7,287 nucleotides of DNA from an uncultured Eubacteriales bacterium. Lineage in GTDB: Bacteria > Bacillota > Clostridia > UBA1381 > UMGS1253. Each line of letters opens with the position of its first letter. Positions within the stretch are counted from its first letter, which is position 1. The stretch is taken from positions 1 through 7,287 of the forward strand of contig URQR01000104.1 in assembly GCA_900550065.1 (NCBI GenBank). Reading direction: 5' to 3'. Of this stretch, positions 1 to 7,100 are shown piece after piece. The notes beneath the pieces were generated by a model. The model was not told the DNA's origin and searched no databases. It saw nothing but the letters and a program-made list of their open reading frames with translations. Both the position numbers and the translations under genes were made by a program.

Positions 1-1523
1 ACCATAATTTGCATTTCTGTTACTTTCATGAAATAGCACAGGACAAAATAGATTAGAGCACCAACCAAAACGGGAACCCCGAGCGTGATGACGCGCCCAA
101 TAAAATTGTCGGCAAAAAGCGGGTGTATCATACGGTATATGCCAAATACAGCGGCAGACATTACGAGCACGCTGCACAGTATTTTCAAAATATCAATGCC
201 GTCCTGCTTATTGAATATCCCCTTGATACGGCGGTTCATCATAACAAAATTAAGCGCGGCGTTGAGCGTTGAAGCAAGCGCGCTGGCCAAAGCGAGCCCG
301 CCCACGCCAAAACGTTTGGATAATAGATAACTAAGCAAAATATTCACTATAATGCTGATAAGTGCGGTAAACATCGGTGTTTTTGAGTCCTGCATCGCGA
401 AAAAGGACTTGTTTAGGACTTCTGCATAGGAAAAGCCAATCATGCCCATAGAGTAAAACATCAGCGCCGTTGATGTAATCGCGGTAGAGGCGGCGTCAAA
501 CTCTCCATATTGATAGATAAGCTGTACAACGGGGCGCGCCAGCAAGATAAATCCAGCCATAATTGGCAGCATCACAAAACTGACCGACTTGAGCGCGCCG
601 TGCATCAATGCATGGCGTTCCTCCTGATTATCCGCCGCGTTTGCGCGTGCAAGCGACGGAAAGACTAAGTTTGTTACGACAAAGGAAAACACGCCGACCA
701 TGATAATATAGAGCCGGTTCGCGTATTCGAGCCCAGACATGGCACCTTCGCCGAGTGAGGAGGCAAACCGCATATTCACGAGCGAGCCTATGGGCTGGAC
801 CCATGTACTAATCAATAGCGGAATCGCTAAAAGCGCAGTTTTTTTAAGCCCTTCATCCTTAAAATGAAAATCGAGTTTATATTTATATTGAAATTTGATA
901 AGAGAGGGGATTTGCACCGCGGCCTGCATCGCCCAGCCTATGAGCATTGCAACAGCAAGACCGGTCACGCCGAACCTGTCTTTAAAAATCAGCAGGTACA
1001 AAATCATAATCCCATTTGAAACAAGGCTGATGATAGCGGGAATGTTGAACTCGCCAAAGGACTGCAAAATACCAACAAAGGATAACTACTGCCTGGTTAA
1101 AATAATCATTGGGATCAGGTTGTTCGACATATGAAGCGCGAGCTGTTTTGTATCAGGGCCAAGCCCCGGTGTAATCAGGTCAATAAGCTGCGGCGCAAAC
1201 AGGATACCAAACACGCAGATGAAACCCGTAAGTATCAGTATTACGTTGATAAAGCGGTTCGCGAACTCGATTGCGCGCGCTTTTGTCGACTTTTCCAAAT
1301 ATTCATTGAAGACGGGAATAAAGGCCGCCGAAATTACGCCGCCGATAATTACGTCAAAAAATAAAAGCGGGATTTTCGTCGCAGCAAAGTACGCGTCCGC
1401 CGCGCTGCCCGTCCCAAAAAACGCGCCGATAAACGAATCGCGCAGCAAGCCGCACAGCTTCGCCGCAAAGGTCGCGACTATCATAAACCCCGCTGTTTGA
1501 ATTAATTTCTTTGTGCTCTGCAA
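1..1523 (-). pseudogene. murJ: Lipid II flippase MurJ (MviN family), interrupted by an in-frame TAG; 3' end outside the window
   Basis: MurJ moves the peptidoglycan precursor lipid II across the cytoplasmic membrane. The N-terminal part (145 residues) shows the family hallmarks: a first membrane helix, then LLRDSFIGAFFG (about 26-37), AADAYFAA (41-48) and the GGVISAAFIPVF stretch (61-72). After a TAG at 1086-1088 the same frame stays open to the left edge for 361 more codons. It reads as typical MurJ: VGILQSFGEFNIPAI just after the stop, a segment with NRLY, then further hydrophobic helices and a repeated FGVGGLALA-type loop. Total span is about 507 codons, close to the usual 500-530, so only a short C-terminus is missing. 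The start is a TTG at 1521-1523, preceded by AAAAGGTG with a 10-nt gap. The gene follows radA by 95 bp and has its own consensus promoter. Family assignment is firm. Whether the gene is truly broken or the stop is a sequence error cannot be settled here. A standard gene caller would report the 1086-1523 part as a separate 145-residue ORF. Confidence 0.88.
1083..1094 (-). other. Lesion in murJ: premature TAG within a local frame shift
   Basis: Read on the minus strand, the frame gives T-R-Q-stop-L-S-F-V-G. Removing one base at 1094 and adding one T next to 1083 turns this into T-G-S-S-Y-S-F-V-G. From memory of the family, that fits the small-residue, aromatic run usually found just before the VGILQS segment of clostridial MurJ. 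The stop therefore looks like the product of two compensating single-base shifts rather than one nonsense substitution. This repair is my inference; only the TAG and the intact flanking frame are seen directly. Confidence 0.6.
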
Positions 1524-1533
1524 AATAAAAACA

Positions 1534-1541
1534 CACCTTTT
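1534..1541 (-). promoter_or_regulatory. Ribosome binding site that decides the TTG start of murJ
   Basis: On the minus strand this reads AAAAGGTG and ends 10 nt before the TTG at 1521-1523. No in-frame ATG or GTG lies nearby, and the protein begins MQSTKKLIQTAG, a normal MurJ N-terminus. TTG is therefore the likely start. An ATT directly upstream in frame is possible but much rarer as a start codon. Confidence 0.6.
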
Positions 1542-1586
1542 CGTTTGTCTAATTACAGTACAAGCCTTATGTAAAACTTATCCACT

Positions 1587-1615
1587 ATTATATAAAACGA
1601 TTACCCATTTGTCAA
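1587..1615 (-). promoter_or_regulatory. Perfect-consensus sigma-A promoter for murJ
   Basis: On the minus strand there is TTGACA (1610-1615), exactly 17 nt, then TATAAT (1587-1592), with both hexamers matching the housekeeping consensus at every base. Transcription would start near 1580, giving a leader of roughly 57 nt before the TTG start. The -35 box begins within 4 bp of the radA stop codon. murJ can therefore be transcribed independently of radA, and no terminator separates the two genes. Confidence 0.85.
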
Positions 1616-1618
1616 TCT

Positions 1619-2989
1619 TTATTCATTGCGCACGAGTGCAAGCGCCTGCGCCACACTTTTGACGGGAATCAACTCCAGCCCCGTATCAAGCTTTTGCATG
1701 TTCTTTTTGTTGCTAAAGGGCAGCATACATGATTGAAAGCCGAGCTTTTCAATCTCAGAGAGCCGCTGTTCAATCCGGTTGACCGCACGAACCTCGCCCG
1801 TTAGGCCTACCTCGCCGATAAATACCATGTCATTGGGTAGGGAAAAGGAGCGGAACCCCGACGCAATCGCCAAAATTACGCCCAAATCCGCCGCTGGTTC
1901 GTCAATTTTGATTCCGCCGACCACATTCACGTAGGCGTCCTGATTCGATAAGTTCATTCCGACACGTTTTTCCAAAACGGCGATAAGCATAGCAATACGG
2001 TTATAGTCGAGTCCGTTCGCCGTTCTGCGCGGCATACCGAACGCTGTCGTAGCAACAAGCGCCTGTATTTCCGCTAAAAGCGGGCGGCTGCCCTCCAGCG
2101 CGCAAATCACACTTGCGCCCGCAACATCCTGCGGCCGCCCTTCCAGCATGACGACGGAAGGGTTTAACACCTCGTGCAGGCCGGTGTCGTACATCTCAAA
2201 TACGCCAATCTCGTTTGTTGAGCCAAACCGGTTTTTCACTCCGCGCAGTACGCGGTAATTCTGATGCCGCTCGCCCTCAAAATACAGCACACAGTCAACC
2301 ATGTGCTCAAGCACCTTCGGCCCGGCGATACCGCCATCTTTTGTCACATGTCCAACGACAAAAATCGAAATGCCGTTTTCTTTTGCTTTGCGCATCAACG
2401 TCATCGTTACATCGCGCACCTGTGAAACGCTGCCAGGTGCGGAAGTAACGGTGGGGGAATACATCGTTTGAATCGAGTCGACAATCACGACAGAAGGGGA
2501 AAGCTCGTCAATATTTTTGACGATATGCTCTGTGTTGACCTGCGATACGATATAGAGTTCATCTGTCGTAACACCGAGCCGCTGCGCACGCATCTTAAGC
2601 TGGCGCGCGGATTCCTCGCCGGATACATACAAGATTTTTCCGTCTGTTTTCATTGTCTGACATATCTGCAAAAGCAGGGTCGATTTTCCAATGCCCGGGT
2701 CGCCGCCAACCAATATCAGAGAGCCGGTTACAATTCCGCCGCCCAATACACGGTCAAATTCGCCAAGCCCAGTCGAAAACCGCAGCTCTGCATCTAACTC
2801 AATTTGGGAAAGTTGTGACGGCGCGGCAGTCGGCGCAGATGAAACAAGTTTGTTTGTTTTCGCTGACGGTTTGGTAACGGCTTCTTCCTCAACTAATGCG
2901 TTCCATGCACCGCATGCAGGGCATCTGCCGTACCATTTTGAGGTTTCGTTTCCGCAGTCTGTGCAAAAAAATGTAACTTTATTTTTCAT
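1619..2989 (-). CDS. radA: DNA repair protein RadA (Sms)
   Basis: RadA is a cytoplasmic RecA-like ATPase that processes branched recombination intermediates and helps extend heteroduplex DNA. At 456 residues it has the usual family length. In order: a four-cysteine zinc finger (C9, C12, C23, C26, with the KWYGRCPACG context); a Walker A motif GGDPGIGKST at about 95-104; a Walker B strand ending in VVIVDS near 167-172; the RadA-specific KNRFG motif at 252-256; and a C-terminal Lon-protease-like domain from about 280, which in RadA acts as a scaffold rather than a protease. The ATG at 2987-2989 is preceded by AAAGGA (2998-3003) with an 8-nt gap. It lies downstream of an intrinsic terminator, so it should have its own promoter, but I could not find a convincing one in the short gap. 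murJ follows in the same direction. Confidence 0.97.
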   Translation of the reverse strand: MKNKVTFFCTDCGNETSKWYGRCPACGAWNALVEEEAVTKPSAKTNKLVSSAPTAAPSQLSQIELDAELRFSTGLGEFDRVLGGGIVTGSLILVGGDPGIGKSTLLLQICQTMKTDGKILYVSGEESARQLKMRAQRLGVTTDELYIVSQVNTEHIVKNIDELSPSVVIVDSIQTMYSPTVTSAPGSVSQVRDVTMTLMRKAKENGISIFVVGHVTKDGGIAGPKVLEHMVDCVLYFEGERHQNYRVLRGVKNRFGSTNEIGVFEMYDTGLHEVLNPSVVMLEGRPQDVAGASVICALEGSRPLLAEIQALVATTAFGMPRRTANGLDYNRIAMLIAVLEKRVGMNLSNQDAYVNVVGGIKIDEPAADLGVILAIASGFRSFSLPNDMVFIGEVGLTGEVRAVNRIEQRLSEIEKLGFQSCMLPFSNKKNMQKLDTGLELIPVKSVAQALALVRNE

Positions 2990-3021
2990 GTCTTTGTTCC
3001 TTTCTGCCGCGCTTTTAAGAT

Positions 3022-3060
3022 AAAAAAGTGCCTTCGAAATAAGCTTACGAAAGCACTTTT
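3022..3060 (-). terminator. Intrinsic terminator of the zinc-ribbon repeat protein gene
   Basis: Two 13-nt arms (3048-3060 and 3024-3036) flank an 11-nt loop. In the minus-strand RNA all 13 positions pair, one as a G-U wobble, and the 3' arm runs into six U residues (3022-3027). In plus-strand RNA the same position would be a C-A mismatch. The hairpin begins 11 bp after the stop codon of the 3072-4934 gene and separates it from radA. Confidence 0.88.
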
Positions 3061-3071
3061 ATCAATCAAAA

Positions 3072-4934
3072 TTACTCAAATAATACAGTTGAGATACCAG
3101 TATCTACAGCCTCCGGCGTTCCTTTTCCTTTCCAGAGGTAAAGGTCGGCGGTATCCGTTTCGGAATTGTAATTCTTCAGATAAATCGCGTTTTTGTCGCT
3201 TCTGGAATAGAAGAGCGCATATGTTTCCGTATCAATCTGCTGTGCAGTTCCGCCGCCTGTCGTGCTGATTGAGTAGAGATTACCAATATAGGTTTCCATG
3301 TTCAAATCGCCGACATAGGTAACAGTTTTACCGTTTTGTGAGAGCTTATATGCGGAAGCAAAGATGTTTTCGCCCAGCAACTTCGTTTTGCCGTTTACAT
3401 ACGCGGTCAATGTACCTAAACCGGTCTCCGCGTTGACATTTGTCATATACACAATTGCTTTGCCGTCCTTTGTAGCAGTAAAGGAGCTAACGCCTTCAGC
3501 AATGATTTCATCTTTTACTCCGCCGAACAGCGACTCTTTTCTTACATGTAGTTTACCCGTGCTGGTGGCTTGGTCATATTCGTTCATGTAGTAAATCGTC
3601 TTAAAGTCATACGACGCACTTGCGTGCTGCGGCGTCATCATACCATTTGCTACAACCACCGGGTCTTTGCTGCCGCGTTTGAGGTACATATCCGGGCTGG
3701 AAGCGGAAGCGTCCGCGCCCGCCGGCATTTTTGCCAAAAGGTAGTTCTCGTTTTCAACATCGACGCCAAAGAAGCCCATCAAATCTTCCATTACAGCAGT
3801 AGGAGCGCCTTTGCCGGATTTCATGTAAAAGTTATAAATCTGATTTTCATCTACTGTGACATAAGCGGTTTTGTTTGAAAACTCAGACGCCATTACATAA
3901 TTCTCCGTTACGCCGCTTGCAATCATTTCGGGTGTTTTTCCAGCCGAAACAGAGTACAAATCACACGTGTACGTGTTCATATTGTAATTCTTGGCGTACA
4001 AAACCTCGCCCTTATCCGATACCTTAAAGCTTGCAATTACCGCTTCGTCCAGCAAAGTCGGCTGCGAACCGGTCTTGACAACATAGAGCTGTCCTTCGCC
4101 GGACTCTCCGTTTACATTTTCTAAAAACGCAACCATTTTGCCGTTCTGGCTGACCATATAGGTCTGGTACAAGGTCGAATTTGCAACAATCTGCGGCTCA
4201 ATGCCCTTTGTATAATAATAGAGCTGGCCCATTGCCGTGTTGATGTCGACATTTGACATATAAACGACAGTTTTGCCGTTTTCCGATACGGCAAACCCCT
4301 GTAAAACATTGTCCGCAATCTTTGTCTTTGTCTTACCGTCGTAGCTTACGTACAGTGTACCGGAGAAAGTCGACTGGTCAAAATTTTCTAAAAAGTATAC
4401 GACTTTACCGTCTTTCGACTGTACAACTGTGTTGCCAAAACTGGAAAAGCCTGACGACGGGTCTTTTACAAGACTCTCAGAAACTTGCGTTGCAGAACCG
4501 GAAATTGGTTTCTGGAACAGTTTATAATCTTTAATGTACGATATCGGAAGTTTGGAACGGTCCACCGGCATCGAATACTTCGGTGCAAAAATCCCTGTGA
4601 ATACAACCCACAAACCTACTGCGATTAATACGAGTGCAATCAGGCCCGAAAAAGCAATCAGGCCGGAACGCTTCTTTGGCTGCGGCGTTTCCTCTGCTGC
4701 CTGCTCTTCTGTATAAGCGTCGGCAACATCTGTAGCGGCAATGGTCTCGTCTGCAGCGGTTTCTACGCCGTTTGTTTCTGCTTCAACATCAACCGTTTCT
4801 TCCGCTGCGTCAACCGGCGTTTCAACTATTTCTTCCGGCTCCTGAACCTGTTCTTCCTCAGTCAGCGGTACACCACAGTTGGTACAGATTTTTTCGCTTG
4901 GGTCATTTTCGTGTGAACAATTCTTACAAATCAT
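3072..4934 (-). CDS. Zinc-ribbon, single-pass membrane protein with a ten-unit extracellular propeller-like repeat domain
   Basis: This 620-residue protein has no enzymatic motif that I recognise. It starts with a small zinc ribbon (C3, C6, C17, C20). Next comes a very acidic linker with no Lys or Arg between residues 15 and 87 and about 22 Asp/Glu in residues 21-83. A KKR triplet (87-89) then precedes one membrane helix (about 91-116). There is no cleavable signal peptide, and the charge pattern predicts the zinc ribbon inside and the rest outside. From about 177 to the C-terminus run ten imperfect units of 42-48 residues, starting near 177, 221, 266, 310, 355, 397, 445, 492, 536 and 582. 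Each has the form VxYxxNxDxxTxxGxLY followed by a charged turn and SxxGK. This resembles TolB/WD40-like or DUF5050-type propeller blades. The ATG at 4932-4934 follows a GAGGG site with suitable spacing. The gene is monocistronic, with its own promoter and terminator. Function is unknown; sensing or surface binding is only a guess. Confidence 0.9.
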   Translation of the reverse strand: MICKNCSHENDPSEKICTNCGVPLTEEEQVQEPEEIVETPVDAAEETVDVEAETNGVETAADETIAATDVADAYTEEQAAEETPQPKKRSGLIAFSGLIALVLIAVGLWVVFTGIFAPKYSMPVDRSKLPISYIKDYKLFQKPISGSATQVSESLVKDPSSGFSSFGNTVVQSKDGKVVYFLENFDQSTFSGTLYVSYDGKTKTKIADNVLQGFAVSENGKTVVYMSNVDINTAMGQLYYYTKGIEPQIVANSTLYQTYMVSQNGKMVAFLENVNGESGEGQLYVVKTGSQPTLLDEAVIASFKVSDKGEVLYAKNYNMNTYTCDLYSVSAGKTPEMIASGVTENYVMASEFSNKTAYVTVDENQIYNFYMKSGKGAPTAVMEDLMGFFGVDVENENYLLAKMPAGADASASSPDMYLKRGSKDPVVVANGMMTPQHASASYDFKTIYYMNEYDQATSTGKLHVRKESLFGGVKDEIIAEGVSSFTATKDGKAIVYMTNVNAETGLGTLTAYVNGKTKLLGENIFASAYKLSQNGKTVTYVGDLNMETYIGNLYSISTTGGGTAQQIDTETYALFYSRSDKNAIYLKNYNSETDTADLYLWKGKGTPEAVDTGISTVLFE

Positions 4935-4991
4935 AATCTACGCCCTCTCGTTTCTTAAAAAAATAATAGTGCCAAACTAAAGTCTTTACAC

Positions 4992-5020
4992 ATTTTACAC
5001 TACTTGCGGACAAAGTGCAA
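4992..5020 (-). promoter_or_regulatory. Promoter of the zinc-ribbon repeat protein gene
   Basis: On the minus strand TTGCAC (5015-5020) is followed after exactly 17 nt by TAAAAT (4992-4997), a good sigma-A type match. The start of transcription would be near 4985, giving a leader of about 50 nt. It is divergent from the rdgB promoter, and their -35 boxes are about 73 bp apart. Confidence 0.65.
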
Positions 5021-5093
5021 TATCTATATACAAAATTAATTTTAAACTTTTTGTGAACTTGTGCCAAAACAATGGATTCCTTCCCGGTTTTAC

Positions 5094-5122
5094 TTGCCTT
5101 TTATGTCAGAATATTATATGAT
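5094..5122 (+). promoter_or_regulatory. Promoter of rdgB
   Basis: TTGCCT (5094-5099), a 17-nt spacer and TATGAT (5117-5122) form a plausible sigma-A promoter with a strong -10 and a partial -35. Transcription would begin near 5129, about 24 nt before the ATG at 5153. This rules against any rdgB start upstream of that point. Confidence 0.6.
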
Positions 5123-5137
5123 AGTTCTAAAATTGAC

Positions 5138-5145
5138 AAGGGGTG
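5138..5145 (+). promoter_or_regulatory. Ribosome binding site that fixes the rdgB start
   Basis: AAGGGGTG lies 7 nt before the ATG at 5153-5155. The longer open frame beginning at 5072 has no comparable site, would begin upstream of the predicted promoter, and adds 27 residues not expected in this family. Confidence 0.75.
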
Positions 5146-5152
5146 TATTATT

Positions 5153-5752
5153 ATGACAAAGCTTGTTGCAGCGACAAATAATAAAGGAAAGATTAAAGAA
5201 ATCAAAGCGATTTTAGGTGGACTGGGGTTTGAAGCAGTGAGCCAGAGCGAGCTTGGGCTCGATCTGGATGTTGAGGAAACAGGAACCACTTTTACAGAAA
5301 ATGCGCTCTTAAAAGCGCGCGCAGCGGCACAGGCTTCCGGAATACCCGCGATAGCGGATGACTCGGGGTTATGCGTGGATGCACTCGGCGGCGCGCCGGG
5401 CGTCTATTCGGCGCGGTATGCCGGAGAAGGTGCAACAGATGCGATGCTGATTGAAAAGCTTTTGAAAAATATGGAGGGGATTGAAAAAGAAAAACGCGGC
5501 GCGAGGTTCGTGAGCGCGGTCGCCTTTGTGACACCGCAGGGCGAGGAATTTACCGCGCTTGGCGAGGCGGAAGGCCGTATCACAGAGGCGCCGTTTGGTG
5601 ATGGCGGCTTTGGCTATGACCCTATCTTTTACTCAACAGAGCTTGACAAAACTTATGCGCAGATGAGCGCACAGGAAAAAAACAGCATCAGCCACCGTTA
5701 CCGGGCGCTTATGGCGCTTAAGGACATTTTAGAAAAAAACTATAAAAAATGA
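5153..5752 (+). CDS. rdgB: XTP/dITP diphosphatase (RdgB/HAM1 family, non-canonical purine NTP pyrophosphatase)
   Basis: The enzyme hydrolyses dITP, dXTP and ITP to the monophosphate and pyrophosphate, keeping deaminated purines out of DNA and RNA. It is cytoplasmic and needs Mg2+. With the ATG at 5153 it has 199 residues, the normal family length. Visible signatures are ATNNKGKIKEI at 7-17 (nucleotide-binding start), E41-E42 followed by GTTFTENA, the catalytic DDSGLCVDALGG block at 69-80 continuing into APGVYSARYAG, FGYDPIF at 153-159, and SISHRYRA at 178-185. The open frame extends 27 codons further upstream (to 5072), but the ribosome binding site and promoter favour 5153. dacF follows 82 bp later on the same strand with no terminator between them, so co-transcription is likely. 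Confidence 0.96.
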   Translation: MTKLVAATNNKGKIKEIKAILGGLGFEAVSQSELGLDLDVEETGTTFTENALLKARAAAQASGIPAIADDSGLCVDALGGAPGVYSARYAGEGATDAMLIEKLLKNMEGIEKEKRGARFVSAVAFVTPQGEEFTALGEAEGRITEAPFGDGGFGYDPIFYSTELDKTYAQMSAQEKNSISHRYRALMALKDILEKNYKK

Positions 5753-5834
5753 TGTAGCTGTCGCAGGTCGCGCCAACATATTGCGGGTTTGTCTGCCATA
5801 GAATAGTAAAAACAATAAACGGGAGTGTGTATGA

Positions 5835-6950
5835 ATGAAGCGATACTTTTGTTTGGCTTTTACGGTTCTTTTTTGCATGATGGTGGCTCCGCAGCCAATG
5901 AAAGCCGAGTCGGCGGCGAGCTATTGCGTCATTGACTCTGTCACGGGGCGCGTACTGTACGAAAAAGACGCCTACACAAAACGCGGCATGGCCAGCACGA
6001 CCAAAATTATGACGGCGCTTGTCGCACTGGAACGGGCAAATCCCGACGATATTGCCACGGTCAGCTATAATGCTTCTCGCACAGAAGGCTCGTCTCTATA
6101 TCTGAAAGCGGGGGAGAAAATGCGCATTTCAGATCTTGTTTATGGATTAATGCTCAATTCCGGCAACGACGCGGCAGTCGTCTTAGCAGAGCATATTGGC
6201 GGCGATGTAGGCACATTTGCTGGGATGATGAATGAGATGGCGCGTGAAATCGGCGCAAATGCGACACATTTTAAAAATCCAAACGGGCTTCATGACGACG
6301 ACCATTATACAACCGCATACGACCTCGCGCTTATTACCCGCCGCGCGATGCAGAATGAAACCTTCCGGAAAATCGCCGCGACAAAGAAATACACGGCTGA
6401 GACGGTGGATTCGAAGCGGAAAATTTATCTGTCCAATCACAATAAGCTTTTAAACTCGCTTGATGGGTGCGACGGCGTAAAGACGGGATTTACGAAAAAA
6501 ACGGGGCGTTGTCTCGTTTCTTCTGTCACGCGTGACGGGTGGCAGGCGATTTGTGTGACGCTCAATGCCGGCGACGATTGGAACGACCATACCGCTTTGA
6601 TGAACAAGGCGTTTTCGGAGCATCAAAACCGCCGCGTTATTACGAAAGGGCAGTTTATTAAAACTGTACCTGTCAGCGGCGGCATGAGTGATTGCATTGG
6701 CGCTGTGGCTGATGCGGAGGTATCTATCCCAGCAAAAGAAAACGAAAAATTTGATTTTGAGGTTGTATACCATATTGATACGTCGGTGGCCGCCCCCATC
6801 ACACAGGGGCAGCCGATCGGGAATATAGAGCTCATACTGAACGGAAAAACTTTTGCAACAGTGGGTCTGCTTTCAGATAGTTCTGTTGAGATGACAAAAC
6901 GCGCCAGCTATTTTGATAAACTTCGAATAGTTTTAAGATGTTTTATATAG
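5835..6950 (+). CDS. dacF: Secreted D-alanyl-D-alanine carboxypeptidase (penicillin-binding protein 5/DacF type, peptidase family S11)
   Basis: This low-molecular-weight penicillin-binding protein removes the terminal D-Ala from peptidoglycan stem peptides outside the membrane, limiting cross-linking. DacF-type enzymes of spore formers may act in cortex synthesis. The 371-residue product has an N-terminal signal peptide (K2-R3, hydrophobic core to about 20, probable cleavage near A24). All three active-site motifs are present: STTK at 54-57 with the acylating serine S54, SGN at 109-111, and KTG at 216-218 in GVKTGFTKKTG. The C-terminal beta domain runs from about 270 to 350. The tail after about 355 (YFDKLRIVLRCFI) is amphipathic and could anchor the enzyme to the membrane face. 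The ATG at 5835 is preceded by GGGAG (5821-5825) with a 9-nt gap; an ATG at 5831 is in another frame. The gene ends in TAG. The specific dacF name, rather than another family S11 member, is less certain than the function. Confidence 0.95.
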   Translation: MKRYFCLAFTVLFCMMVAPQPMKAESAASYCVIDSVTGRVLYEKDAYTKRGMASTTKIMTALVALERANPDDIATVSYNASRTEGSSLYLKAGEKMRISDLVYGLMLNSGNDAAVVLAEHIGGDVGTFAGMMNEMAREIGANATHFKNPNGLHDDDHYTTAYDLALITRRAMQNETFRKIAATKKYTAETVDSKRKIYLSNHNKLLNSLDGCDGVKTGFTKKTGRCLVSSVTRDGWQAICVTLNAGDDWNDHTALMNKAFSEHQNRRVITKGQFIKTVPVSGGMSDCIGAVADAEVSIPAKENEKFDFEVVYHIDTSVAAPITQGQPIGNIELILNGKTFATVGLLSDSSVEMTKRASYFDKLRIVLRCFI

Positions 6951-7022
6951 CGAAAAACAATTTTTTACACAATAGTTTTACTTTTTTTACACAAACCATG
7001 TCTAAAATATACAAAAAAATGA
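6951..7022. other. AT-rich gap after dacF with a 22-bp-spaced direct repeat
   Basis: No gene and no GC-rich hairpin lie here, so dacF has no obvious intrinsic terminator. The 12-mer TTTTTTACACAA occurs at 6961-6972 and again at 6983-6994, exactly 22 bp apart, about two helical turns. The significance is unknown. Confidence 0.5.
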
Positions 7023-7051
7023 TTGCATTTGAAGCAAATGCATTGTATAAT
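7023..7051 (+). promoter_or_regulatory. Strong promoter of the secreted carbohydrate-binding-like gene
   Basis: TTGCAT (7023-7028), a 17-nt spacer and a perfect TATAAT (7046-7051) make a strong sigma-A type promoter. Transcription would start near 7058, giving a leader of about 43 nt. The spacer and most of the -35 box are occupied by an inverted repeat. Confidence 0.8.
7024..7042. repeat. Inverted repeat inside the promoter, possible operator
   Basis: TGCATTTG (7024-7031) and CAAATGCA (7035-7042) are perfect 8-bp inverted copies around AAG. They cover the -35 box and the spacer up to 3 bp before the -10. The location is typical of a repressor operator. It lies upstream of the predicted transcription start, so it is unlikely to act as an RNA hairpin in this transcript. 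It has no U-tract, so it is not a dacF terminator. Confidence 0.55.
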
Positions 7052-7084
7052 TAGAATACAAAGTTTTGTTACCTAAAATACCTA

Positions 7085-7092
7085 AAGGAGGA
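7085..7092 (+). promoter_or_regulatory. Near-perfect ribosome binding site of the last gene
   Basis: AAAGGAGG ends 8 nt before the ATG at 7101. It is the strongest such site in the window and, with the strong promoter, suggests high expression. A direct repeat TACCTAAA (7070-7077 and 7079-7086) leads into it. Confidence 0.8.
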
Positions 7093-7100
7093 ACAAGAGA

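Noticed and set aside
1086..1088. TAG as a reassigned sense codon (for example pyrrolysine)
   Set aside because: dacF also ends in TAG at 6948-6950, and its frame beyond gives only a short AT-rich tail before TGA. The murJ lesion is better explained by local one-base shifts.
3570..3878. Plus-strand open frame of about 100 residues inside the zinc-ribbon gene
   Set aside because: It is antisense to the well-supported repeat domain and has no ribosome binding site or family signature; a by-product of the coding bias.
4966..4980. TTGGCAC elements as a sigma-54 -24 box
   Set aside because: The matching -12 element (TTGC at the right spacing) is absent for both copies, and a good sigma-A promoter is present.
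5072..5152. 27-codon N-terminal extension of rdgB
   Set aside because: It begins upstream of the predicted promoter, has no ribosome binding site, and the shorter protein has the standard family length and N-terminus.
5781..5809. Possible dacF promoter TTGCGG-17-TAGTAA
   Set aside because: The -10 matches at only three positions, and a better -10 (TAGAAT, 5799-5804) has no -35 at proper spacing. Co-transcription with rdgB is simpler.
7024..7042. Inverted repeat as the dacF terminator
   Set aside because: The stem is only 8 bp, is AT-rich, and is not followed by a T-tract; its position inside a promoter suits an operator better.
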